DNA of 64,000 bases, from the NCBI GenBank assembly GCA_951813545.1, contig OX638352.1:2682835-2746834 (forward strand), written 5' to 3'. The translations under genes were made by a program, and so were the position numbers. The notes under the pieces were generated by a model. The model made no database searches. It saw only the letters and a list, made by a program, of their open reading frames with translations, and was not told the origin of the DNA. The stretch comes from an uncultured Poribacteria bacterium. GTDB taxonomy: Bacteria > Poribacteria > WGA-4E > WGA-3G. This document shows positions 18,661-26,746 of this stretch, in pieces. Position 1 is the first letter of the stretch. Each line of letters opens with the position of its first letter.

Positions 18661-18879
18661 CTATCTCAGTGACACGGCCAACAGTGCCTTCTCGACGGCA
18701 TTAGGTAGTTGGATGAGGTGAAAACGGTTAGCTGTGTAGGCGTAGTCTTCACCGCTTTTGTCTATAACACGAATATAGCTGTGAACTGCTGCTACATCAT
18801 CCTGAATCACACGATACACTTTCCCAACCTCAAGAGAAGCGGTATATCCTTCGTTATTAAGACATAGATCGAATTGTGA
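18661..18879 (-). pseudogene. Conserved small protein (~70 aa), start codon not found
   Basis: An open minus-strand frame, ending at TAG 18661, encodes LCLNNEGYTASLEVGKVYRV, then a segment with IRVIDKSGEDYAYTANRF and a Leu/Val-rich tail. From memory this pattern belongs to a small conserved bacterial family (about 65-75 residues, with ASLE-x2-K-x-Y and IRV-x-D-x-SGEDY-x-Y). No ATG, GTG or TTG occurs in frame between the upstream stop and this segment, so the N-terminus may be damaged. A terminator follows at 18558. No function known. Confidence 0.45.
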
Positions 18880-19143
18880 AAAATTGGATCTTTTTTTACG
18901 CTGTCGTTATTTCAAACAGCAGTGGGCAAATTACATAATTCCGCCATTTTTCTAAGTTAAATCTGCTTACAAAAGAATTGGCCGAAAAGAGATAAAACGA
19001 GCAACGAAAAATACAAATCGGACGCTCAAAAATCTTATGCCATGAAGGTTTGCACAAGAATTCAATCCAGAACAAGAATCTGAGGTTGAATAATTATTTG
19101 AAGTGTCCTTTTCCCATTTTCAGACATCTTTCGTGTATCAAGT

Positions 19144-19340
19144 TCAAAAGGATTTCGACTTGATTTGGCCCCATGTCGTGGTTAGAGAGGTTCGCGCCGG
19201 ATGGACAGCAAGCGCACGACTGATAGCGGTACCATTCATGCCGATTAACGTCTTTTCATTTCCCGAGGCATAGCGAAAGCGAGTCGCACCGCTTTGCTCA
19301 TCGAAATTCCAAAGTGCTAATGTGTGCTCATCACTAAAAA
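19144..19340 (-). pseudogene. Out-of-frame 3' end of the LamG gene
   Basis: After the stop of the LamG frame at 19317, another frame continues the protein without a break: HTLALWNFDEQSGATRF ... SRALAVHPARTSLTTTWGQI, ending TGA at 19144. The switch falls at a run of six A (19336-19341 on the plus strand; TTTTTT in the gene). One extra T would fuse both parts. The end LTTTWGQIK matches the C-terminus of the other LamG protein (LTTTWAAIK), so this is the true end of the gene. Confidence 0.7.
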
Positions 19341-20027
19341 ACGATGCGGGGGATCGAACGGCCCGATACCCGGTTTGGCAGGTAAGTCATACCTAGCGAT
19401 ATTTGAAAATCTTATCACATCAATGTCGCCATAAAACGGAGTAGCTGAGAATACCAGTTGCCCTTGATTCCGCACTTGCAGCTCTTCATCATATCCACCT
19501 ACGAAGAAATCTTTAGGTCTTAGTGCCTTATCAAGATTCGCAGCCACGAGATTCATCAAGTCAAATTTCCTTGTCCGAAGGATTCGATTATTATATGCAA
19601 AACCCAATATGCTGTCCTTGTAAATGATTGCCGCATAGTTCCATTGGTCTCTCTCCACCGTCACATCAAGCATTGCGCTTCCTCTCACTTCTCCTTCTAG
19701 AGATACTACGGTATAGAAACAAAGCTGATTCTCATTGAGTTCACAATTTTTGTTACCTACAGTCAACCCGAAGACAACTTGCTGGCTGAGAATGACATTT
19801 CGCTCTTTGTCGCGCTTGGGTCCCGCTTTTGGATAGAACCACATTTCGACAGTAAACTCGCCGGTGTGTTTTGGGAAAAGGTATCCATGTTCCACAAGCG
19901 GAAGTATCGCATAGTCATCATCACCATCGAGCACCAAGACCCCACCAGAAGGCTTGAAGGAAAAAACAGACACAACTAAGTTGAATAATAGTATTGCGCT
20001 GAGTAGGCACTTGAAGTTAAAAATCAT
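19317..20027 (-). CDS. LamG-domain exported protein, frameshifted near its end
   Basis: The frame is open from 20099, but ATG 20027 follows AGGAGG and begins a signal peptide (CLLSAILLFNLVVSVFS), giving 236 residues. The bulk is one LamG/concanavalin-like jelly-roll domain: VLDGDDDYAILP, FTVEMWFYPKAG, WNYAAIIYKDS, and FYGDIDVIRFSNIARY at the end. Such domains bind sugars or proteins outside the cell. The frame stops early at a homopolymer; the remaining C-terminus is in another frame (19144-19340). Confidence 0.7.
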   Translation of the reverse strand: MIFNFKCLLSAILLFNLVVSVFSFKPSGGVLVLDGDDDYAILPLVEHGYLFPKHTGEFTVEMWFYPKAGPKRDKERNVILSQQVVFGLTVGNKNCELNENQLCFYTVVSLEGEVRGSAMLDVTVERDQWNYAAIIYKDSILGFAYNNRILRTRKFDLMNLVAANLDKALRPKDFFVGGYDEELQVRNQGQLVFSATPFYGDIDVIRFSNIARYDLPAKPGIGPFDPPHRFLVMSTH

Positions 20028-20196
20028 GAAAAACCTCCTTTTTCTCATCGGGGTCACGACCTTATCATCGTAAAGATGTCGGGCACAATCACACCTCACT
20101 CAAATTTTCATGAGGGTACTAACTATTTGTAAAACCTGATTTACCGTATCATTGGGCGGGCATATCTCCAGCGTATCTCGCGCCTCTTTCCAAAAC

Positions 20197-20448
20197 CTAC
20201 CATACCTTCTTACCTACTGGTTTCCTTGTATCCACCTCTTCAGAAGAATTAGACGCTAATGTTTTACAATCGGGTTCTGGGACGTTAGCGAGAAGTTCCT
20301 CAAGCGTATAGTCTGGAGGCGGCACAGATCCACTGTCTTCTTTTGGAGATGGTATATCATTATTTCCCGCTGTGACCTTGTTAGCAGCCAGATTGGGTTC
20401 TGCGACATTCACTGAAAGTTCTTCCAACGTAACATTTGATTTTTTCAT
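20197..20448 (-). CDS. Small protein with MazE-antitoxin-like tail, no DNA-binding domain
   Basis: 83 residues; AAGGAG upstream of ATG and a strong promoter at 20557-20585. Two copies of a TLEEL-x-VNV/ANV-x-EP motif (residues ~7-18 and ~47-59) and an end KPVGKKVW. In MazE-type antitoxins the C-terminal, toxin-binding part reads LEELLA...GKPVGKEVW; here that tail is present, but the AbrB DNA-binding part is missing. No MazF toxin gene is nearby. It could be a stray antitoxin peptide or a protein of another kind with a similar end. Confidence 0.6.
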   Translation of the reverse strand: MKKSNVTLEELSVNVAEPNLAANKVTAGNNDIPSPKEDSGSVPPPDYTLEELLANVPEPDCKTLASNSSEEVDTRKPVGKKVW

Positions 20449-20556
20449 GATGGGAACTCCTTGTTTTCCAATACAGAAGGTTAAAGTCTTCCCGCCTTCA
20501 GAGTCTAACGACTCTTATTGATTCTCTTTTCTGTTCATCGTTAATCGAAAAAAAAA

Positions 20557-20585
20557 TTATAATACATCTCTAACAATTTCTCAAA
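20557..20585 (-). promoter_or_regulatory. Sigma-70-type promoter
   Basis: Minus strand: TTGAGA, 17-base spacer, TATAAT, about 110 bp upstream of the 83-residue MazE-tail gene at 20448. Confidence 0.55.
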
Positions 20586-20632
20586 TTAAAACACACTAAA
20601 ATCAGACGAGTACGCGGAGATATCATCTCGTT

Positions 20633-22564
20633 CTATGGCCAAAAATTGTACATCGGTTGCTGCGTGACGACACTAACGAGACTCCAAATTCCACCCACGG
20701 TAAAATCACCTAACATCAACCCAATCGCAAACATCACCAACTGCTGCGATGCCCGTGGTCCTCCAATTTTCAAGACGCTCCACTTGATAATCGAACTCAC
20801 CAACATGCAGCTCCACAAATACCGCATCCCCCAATCGCTGGAGACAACGAATCCAATTGGATGGAAGGGCCACCAAAAGAAACGCGCCCGCATAAACATC
20901 AGGAGTGTCGAAAACAGCAAGCCGAAAAAGATGCTACCCGTAGCATAGAAGTTCGGCTCTGTAGGGTAATAGATCCAACGCTGAAGTCCGTTAAACACGC
21001 GCCCACCGAAACCCGTCGACCAACTGCTGCTCCCACTCATGTTCAAAGCACCGTAGGTATAAAAGAGGTAGAGGATAACCCCGAATACCATCACGGCAGC
21101 GAACGCTGAGATCCCTAATAGCGCGAAGAACAGTCGCCTCGGCGCAATTCCAGAGCGTTCTGAAAGTTTGAAACCCTCTAACTGGTGTGGCATCGGGTTG
21201 CTCGTGTAACTCCGATTGAACCAACGGTAGAGTGTCAGAGCAACGAGATTGTTCGTGCCCAGCATCCGCGTACCGAAACTGTCGACAAGGATATGATGAT
21301 TCGGCATATTTTCCATCGCATGCACGGGAAACCCCTGCTCTGCCCGCATCCGTGTGAGTACTAAAACGATGATGAGATAGATTGCGAAAAAGAGTGGAAT
21401 CAGCCAGAAAGACATACCGATGCGTCTGGAAAAAATAAAAAGAAAGGCAAGCCCCCCAACGATGCCCCAGAGCGCAAACCTATACGGAATAGGTTCATCG
21501 GCATCTTCGCCTGTGCGATGACGTGCGATGCGGAATACACCTCGGAAATGACGCTGATTCAGCACTAACACAGAGACGAAAATCCCAATCGCAGCACCAA
21601 AGCACTGCCTATCAATGTAGGGGAATCCCGGTAGACTGGAGAGTCCGGCGGCACTCGCGAAGACTAACTGTGCCTTATAAAAAATAAAGAAAAACCAACT
21701 GGAGAACGAAAGATCGAGCGGCATCAACAACCCAAGCCCTATAACGAACGGGTAGTAGGACATACTGATACCACCGATGGCGTTCCAAGGTTTCTCCGTG
21801 AACAGATCTCCAAATCCACGCCATCCACCGATGCGCTTGACGGGTAAGGTAGGAAGTGTCGGATACAGAAAACTGAAGCCGTTGAGAATCGCAATAGATG
21901 CCGCAATCCCAAATCCGAGCCATGTAATACGATGCGAAAACAGCGATTTTGTGTTATGGGTGACATGGAACGCAATCTGCGTTATCGGATAGGCGAGCCG
22001 TTCGCGTTCTACCCACTGTTTCCGTAAGATGACGTTGATACACAACATCACAAGGACCAAGACTGTCATGAACGCTGCCCAAGACAGGATTGGCACTATC
22101 CACACACCGAGGATATCCAGTGTGGAAAGATTAGATTCACCCGTATAATATCCTGCCAACGCTTTTGGGTCGTCCACAAGCAGCCACTTCGGAAGGTAAT
22201 CCCAGAAGAGTTGTTTCCATTCATTTTCGGGGGTTGCGAACCAAAAGGCGTGTCCGATGGTTGTGACGAGAATCGTCATCAGTGTAATGGAGGGGAAAGC
22301 GCACGCCGTGCTGAGCAAAATGTATATTGTGAGGAGTTCCGCGTCGGTGAATAATCGGCGGCGAGTTGCAATATTGAGAAGGGTGAAGGCAAATACGACA
22401 AAGACGACGTTGTAAAACGGCACGGCGTAAGTATTCAGTGCGTAACCGACAAGCCCAACTTCGCCCGCAATGATCCAGTAAAAATTAAACGGAATCAACA
22501 CGAGCGTAATGGCAATAGATTTCCATGTCACACCGTGTGATCTGAGACGTTGACCTTCTTTCAT
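20633..22564 (-). CDS. Polytopic membrane protein, DUF6785/DUF6784-like
   Basis: 643 residues with about 12-14 hydrophobic helices (for example SIAITLVLIPFNFYWIIAGE, VVFVVFAFTLLNIA, MTVLVLVMLCINVIL, LAFLFIFSRR) and a large soluble loop around residues 120-160. The N-terminal pattern and the HAMENMPNHHILVDSFGTRM segment fit the DUF6785/DUF6784 membrane proteins common in planctomycete- and Poribacteria-like genomes, which are distantly OPT-transporter-like; this is from memory. Substrate unknown. It starts 7 bp after the end of an MntA-HepT fusion gene on the same strand. Confidence 0.6.
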   Translation of the reverse strand: MKEGQRLRSHGVTWKSIAITLVLIPFNFYWIIAGEVGLVGYALNTYAVPFYNVVFVVFAFTLLNIATRRRLFTDAELLTIYILLSTACAFPSITLMTILVTTIGHAFWFATPENEWKQLFWDYLPKWLLVDDPKALAGYYTGESNLSTLDILGVWIVPILSWAAFMTVLVLVMLCINVILRKQWVERERLAYPITQIAFHVTHNTKSLFSHRITWLGFGIAASIAILNGFSFLYPTLPTLPVKRIGGWRGFGDLFTEKPWNAIGGISMSYYPFVIGLGLLMPLDLSFSSWFFFIFYKAQLVFASAAGLSSLPGFPYIDRQCFGAAIGIFVSVLVLNQRHFRGVFRIARHRTGEDADEPIPYRFALWGIVGGLAFLFIFSRRIGMSFWLIPLFFAIYLIIVLVLTRMRAEQGFPVHAMENMPNHHILVDSFGTRMLGTNNLVALTLYRWFNRSYTSNPMPHQLEGFKLSERSGIAPRRLFFALLGISAFAAVMVFGVILYLFYTYGALNMSGSSSWSTGFGGRVFNGLQRWIYYPTEPNFYATGSIFFGLLFSTLLMFMRARFFWWPFHPIGFVVSSDWGMRYLWSCMLVSSIIKWSVLKIGGPRASQQLVMFAIGLMLGDFTVGGIWSLVSVVTQQPMYNFWP

Positions 22565-22571
22565 GAATGGC

Positions 22572-23495
22572 TTAGGTCCCGTTCAGAAAAGCATTGAATG
22601 CATCCAGTTCTTCGGCGAGGCTCTCAAACAGTTTACCTACCTGCTTGGCGTGTTTCTCCGCATCTTCGTAAATCAATTCATCACCATAGATGTTGTTAAC
22701 CTTATGACGGAACCTTAAAAGTTGTCTTAATCTCCGCCGGGTGCCTTCGGAAATGACAGGTGGACGTTCTGGACGACGTTCTACCATCTGCGTAAGCAAA
22801 TCGGTATGCCACCGCTCCCCCTTAGGCGAGTGTTTGTCAATTTCATTGGCAATCCGCTCAAAAATTTTTTCAAAACCTGTGTAAACTTCGGCAAGATCTG
22901 CGGCAAGAGCTCTTTCAATGAATTCTCTGGCATCAACTGGAAGTATATCAATTTTCTCCAAGGCCCTCTCAATTCTACTGACAGTTCCCGCTATTTTTTT
23001 CCGTTCATCAGCGATGCGTTGAATAAGTTTGTCACGATTCACTGTGTAAGTTTCTCCATTTTCTGTGTCCGATGCGTTCACCAATGTCGGAATGCCTGTC
23101 TCCGCTTTATCAATAAGGATAGCTTGGCTTAGAACCTGCTCACGGAATAAACTGTTAATGGATTTAAAGTTAATAATATCTATCTTAAATTCGGAACTCA
23201 AGCCTTTTGTTTCCCAGAGCGCATCCAGGCATTTGTTATATGAGACCCCCCAAACAACGATATCAATGTCTGAGTTTTGGGTGAACCGTTCCGGTTGAGT
23301 GAGGGATCCGAAGGCGGCAACTTTCGTCGCACCAAAGTCTCGATAAAGGACAGTGGCAAGACGACGCGCGGTCTCCCATGCACGTTGGAGCAACGCTTTG
23401 TCAACTCGACGGTTTTCCCATTGGCGTTTAAGGTTTTCCCTGCATTCCGCGAGTTCTGATGGAGACATTTTGCCTATCGTAGTTGCGTTTTGCAT
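22572..23495 (-). CDS. MntA-type nucleotidyltransferase fused to HepT-like domain (paralogue 3)
   Basis: 307 residues, a more diverged copy of the pair at 16570/17550. Transferase motif AAFGSLTQPERFTQNSDIDI; HepT-like part GERWHTDLLTQMVERRPERP and LLRFRHKVNNIYGDEL, with Asn where the HEPN His would be. Codon 152 is a GTG ten bases after GGAGA, matching the internal start of the other two copies. It is followed 7 bp later by the DUF6785-like membrane protein gene. Three separated but similar fusions suggest an expanded family in this genome. Confidence 0.75.
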   Translation of the reverse strand: MQNATTIGKMSPSELAECRENLKRQWENRRVDKALLQRAWETARRLATVLYRDFGATKVAAFGSLTQPERFTQNSDIDIVVWGVSYNKCLDALWETKGLSSEFKIDIINFKSINSLFREQVLSQAILIDKAETGIPTLVNASDTENGETYTVNRDKLIQRIADERKKIAGTVSRIERALEKIDILPVDAREFIERALAADLAEVYTGFEKIFERIANEIDKHSPKGERWHTDLLTQMVERRPERPPVISEGTRRRLRQLLRFRHKVNNIYGDELIYEDAEKHAKQVGKLFESLAEELDAFNAFLNGT

Positions 23496-23606
23496 GTTAA
23501 AATCCCCGGACTACTTGTGTGTTTTGAGGTTAGGCGAGGTTGCTATAGGAAATACCCAAGCGAAAACACCTCGCCAGCGAATGTAAATCCAATTAGAGTA
23601 TCATAA

Positions 23607-24590
23607 TCACGGCTGAATGGAGCCAGCGTAAACGTCATCCAAAGCATCTTCTGGAAGCGGTTCAGGACTATTCTTGGCGAACTCAAGTGCCTCTTCAAGT
23701 TCGTTTGCGAGTTCCGTCTCCAGTACCGAGAGCTCATCTTCGCTCACGCCCTCTTCTTCGGTAAGAACTTGAGCGAGCCTTCGGATCGGATCACGTTGCC
23801 GTTCCTGCTCTTGGACCTCTTCACGGTCGCGATAGGATGTGCCGGGGTCACCGATGTGGTGCCCTCGGAATCTGTAAGTATCGCAGTTGAGGAGCGTCGG
23901 TCCGCCACCCTCACGAGCCCGCGTAACGGCTTCGTCTGCCGCAGCGTAAACCTTTAGCACATCGTTTCCATCGACAGTAACACCCGGTATATCGTAGGAC
24001 GGAGCACGGACAGCAATATCCTCTACACGCTGATGCTCGTGTTGCGGCGTTCCCATACCGAACCGATTGTTTTCACAGACAAAAACGACAGGTAGTTCCC
24101 AAACAGCCGCGAGATTAAGCGTCTCATGGAATACGCCTTGATTCGTCGCACCGTCGCCAAAGAAAGACACCGCAACCTGCTTCGTGCCGCGGAGTTTGGC
24201 AGAGAGTGCAGCACCTGCCGCGAGCGGAATCCCGGCACCCACGACACCGTTGGCACCCAAGATCCCGGTCTCTTTATCAGCGATGTGCATCGAACCACCC
24301 TTACCTTTACAATAGCCGGTCGTGCGTGCGAACAATTCTGCCATCATTCGATCGCGTTTGCCACCTTTTGCGATGAGATGGCCGTGACCGCGATGCGTGC
24401 TGGTGATGTAATCCTCATCTGCCAAGTGCGCGCAGACCCCGACCGCTGTGGCTTCCTCACCAATATAAAGATGAAGGAAACCGGGAAGCTGACCACTTTG
24501 ATAAAGCGTCCCAGCGGCTTCTTCAAATTGACGAATCTCTAACATTTTGCGATACATGAAGAGCATCTGCTCTTTGCTCGGTTTCGACAT
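23607..24590 (-). CDS. 2-oxo acid (pyruvate/acetoin type) dehydrogenase E1 component, alpha subunit
   Basis: 327 residues, typical E1 alpha length. The thiamine-diphosphate motif is complete: SFFGDGATNQGVFHETLN ... FVCENN (GDG to NN). GGSMH, and the regulatory-loop region YRFRGHHIGDPGTSYR, are as in pyruvate or acetoin dehydrogenases. It decarboxylates a 2-oxo acid with a beta subunit and transfers the acyl group to an E2 lipoyl domain. No E1 beta, E2 or E3 gene is next to it, so the partner genes must lie elsewhere. Confidence 0.85.
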   Translation of the reverse strand: MSKPSKEQMLFMYRKMLEIRQFEEAAGTLYQSGQLPGFLHLYIGEEATAVGVCAHLADEDYITSTHRGHGHLIAKGGKRDRMMAELFARTTGYCKGKGGSMHIADKETGILGANGVVGAGIPLAAGAALSAKLRGTKQVAVSFFGDGATNQGVFHETLNLAAVWELPVVFVCENNRFGMGTPQHEHQRVEDIAVRAPSYDIPGVTVDGNDVLKVYAAADEAVTRAREGGGPTLLNCDTYRFRGHHIGDPGTSYRDREEVQEQERQRDPIRRLAQVLTEEEGVSEDELSVLETELANELEEALEFAKNSPEPLPEDALDDVYAGSIQP

Positions 24591-24715
24591 AATTTCCTTT
24601 CCTGTCTTGGCGCAAGCGTTGAGGACACTTTGCCGATTTCATAGTCGTTCAATTATTGGGTAGGAGCAATCTCTGAATAGCGATGTCCCACTTAAGAGTA
24701 CAAAACGAGATGACA

Positions 24716-25420
24716 CTATATAATTTCAAAAGGCGCGATACATTCCGGCGAATTATTCGCAGGACGATTAACAAATCTTGACACCGGGTACGCCTCCATC
24801 TCCTCATCAGAATAAGGGGTAAGCAGCGATTGGAGAGTCTCCACCGGTTGTTCCTCTGCCGCAAGCCATTCGTCATAAGCATCTTGTGGCAAAATCACAG
24901 GCATTCTATGGTGAATTTTCTCTAACAAATCGTTAGGTGGACATGTAATGATGGTGCAGGAACGGACTGGTTCATCCATATCCTTCGACTGCCATATCTC
25001 CCATAATCCGGCGAGCGCGAACGGCTTCTGTGATTTAAGGCGGATGTAGACCGGTTGTTTGAGTCTATCACCGGGTATCTTTTGCCATTCGTAATAGCCA
25101 TCCGCTAAGATGAGACATCGCCTGTGTTTATAGGCGTTTCGGAACGAAGGTTTTTCCGAGAGCGTTTCCGAACGGGCGTTAATCATTCTGTTTCCAATCT
25201 TTGGATCTTTCGCCCAAGACGGAATGAGTCCCCAGTGAAAGAATTCCACCTGTCTCGCATCTACCGGTTCCACCATATCAGTCGGTGTGTTCGCAATAGC
25301 AGCTACATCTTGTGTCGGTGAGATATTGTAGCGCGGGGACAAATTCACCGGTACGTCAAAGTTGAAGAAAGTTTGGGTCAATGCTTCAGTATCGCTTGCG
25401 AGAGTAAATCGTCCACACAT
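24716..25420 (-). CDS. SRAP/HMCES-YedK family abasic-site protein
   Basis: 234 residues starting MCGRFTL, with the invariant Cys2 exposed after Met removal. Family motifs follow: NISPTQDVAAI, FHWGLIPSWAKDP, INARSET, RCLILADGYYEW, and HHRMPVILP. SRAP proteins form a thiazolidine link with abasic sites in single-stranded DNA, shielding them. It stands alone between an E1 alpha gene and an SDR gene. Confidence 0.9.
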   Translation of the reverse strand: MCGRFTLASDTEALTQTFFNFDVPVNLSPRYNISPTQDVAAIANTPTDMVEPVDARQVEFFHWGLIPSWAKDPKIGNRMINARSETLSEKPSFRNAYKHRRCLILADGYYEWQKIPGDRLKQPVYIRLKSQKPFALAGLWEIWQSKDMDEPVRSCTIITCPPNDLLEKIHHRMPVILPQDAYDEWLAAEEQPVETLQSLLTPYSDEEMEAYPVSRFVNRPANNSPECIAPFEII

Positions 25421-25473
25421 TTCTTATCTCCTGAAAAAGCACAGGCACGGATGCCCATTTCTACAAAACTGTC

Positions 25474-26313
25474 CTACGTATCTTTTTTCTTTTGCGGAAC
25501 AAGAATATCGTCTCTCCAGCGAAGACGGAAGGATGGACGCACGAGTGCCTCTGGAGACTGAAGTGTTAAACCACCATCCGCGGTCAAGACGATGCCGGTA
25601 ACAAAATCCGCCTCATCAGATGCCAAGAAAAGCGCAGCGTTGGCAATGTCTTCGGGTTTCCCATAGCGTCCAATTGGGTAGCAATCGCGAGAGGCTTGTT
25701 CCTCCAGCGTATCCTCAGCGAGAGAGGCTTCACCGCGTTCGCCGACAATCTGCCCGGGAGCGATAGCGTTCGCTCGGATACCCTCTCTGCCGTAATCAAG
25801 GGCAATGCTGCGGGTCAAGGCATTCAAGCCACCTTTTCCTGCCCCATAAAGTCCAAATCCCGGATTCGTAATTGTGGCGTTAACTGTAGAGATAAAGACC
25901 AGAGCACCACCGCCGTTACGAATCATTTCTGGAATACAATACTTTGCACCCAGCCACGGACCGCCGAGCGTCACACCAAGGCTCTCATTCCACTCTTCGG
26001 GCGTGAATTCAATCGCTTTCTTGGTATAGGAGTGAGCAGCATTATGGACAAGGGTTGTTATTTTCCCATAATTCGACAAGGCCGTTTTGACGAGTGTCTG
26101 CCAAGTCGTTTCATCAGCGACATCTCCCATAACAGCGACTGCTTGTCCACCAGCATCTTGAATGCGGTTTACAGTTTCAACAAGTTTCGCCTCGCGGCGG
26201 CGCGTGTTGACAACCACTTTCGCACCTTCACAAGCGAACCTATATGCAGTCGCCGCCCCAATACCGCCCCAAGCAGCACCCGCGACAATCGCAACTTTTC
26301 CTTCCAGTCTCAT
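25474..26313 (-). CDS. SDR-family NAD(P)-dependent oxidoreductase
   Basis: 279 residues. Rossmann start VAIVAGAAWGGIGAATA (a variant of TGxxxGIG), NNAG-like VHNAAHS, catalytic Ser in FISTVNA and the YGAGK Tyr/Lys pair, C-terminal FVTGIVLTADGGLT. A classical short-chain dehydrogenase; the substrate cannot be told. The ~15-residue tail after LTLQSPE is longer than usual. Confidence 0.85.
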   Translation of the reverse strand: MRLEGKVAIVAGAAWGGIGAATAYRFACEGAKVVVNTRRREAKLVETVNRIQDAGGQAVAVMGDVADETTWQTLVKTALSNYGKITTLVHNAAHSYTKKAIEFTPEEWNESLGVTLGGPWLGAKYCIPEMIRNGGGALVFISTVNATITNPGFGLYGAGKGGLNALTRSIALDYGREGIRANAIAPGQIVGERGEASLAEDTLEEQASRDCYPIGRYGKPEDIANAALFLASDEADFVTGIVLTADGGLTLQSPEALVRPSFRLRWRDDILVPQKKKDT

Positions 26314-26510
26314 GATAACCCTTTCCTTTGACGGTTTTAGTGTACACCTACGCCAATTAAGGTGGCAAACTCCGAGATGGAGCAGACCGGTGTACTCGAA
26401 ACATACAAAAAAACAATCCCTTAAAACTCACATCTTGATTTTAATAATTTTGCCACGATTTCCCCAAAATATCCACCGAATTTTGCATCTGCATAATGCT
26501 ATTAGAATAT

Positions 26511-26629
26511 TATAGTGAAATCCGAAAATATGTTTACAGTTCGTCAGGGAACAAGCACCCTACCGCCGCTGGCGAGGTTTGTAACCTCGCCCTTGCGTTG
26601 GTGTGTAGGTAATTACGGGTTTTACTATA
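26511..26629. repeat. MITE-like element B (ATAGTAAAACCC family)
   Basis: 119 bp; ends TATAGTGAAATCCGAAAATA and GGGTTTTACTATA, core hairpin CTGGCGAGGTT...AACCTCGCC. It is joined head-to-tail with element C, sharing the TA bases of their ends. Confidence 0.75.
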
Positions 26630-26745
26630 TAGTAAAACCTTAAAAGATATAGACAAGTGGTCAACGAACGAACCCCCTACTGCTGCTGGCGAGGATTGTA
26701 TCCTCGCCTCCCCGCAATGTCCCAGTAATTGTGGGTTTTACTATA
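26628..26745. repeat. MITE-like element C (ATAGTAAAACCC family)
   Basis: 118 bp; ends TATAGTAAAACCTTAAAAG and GTGGGTTTTACTATA, core GGCGAGGAT...ATCCTCGCC. Its right end touches the stop codon of the TPR gene that begins on the other strand at 28132. Confidence 0.75.
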
Positions 26746-26746
26746 A

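Noticed and set aside
25696..26331. 211-residue plus-strand open frame
   Set aside because: Antisense shadow of the SDR gene, with no recognisable features.
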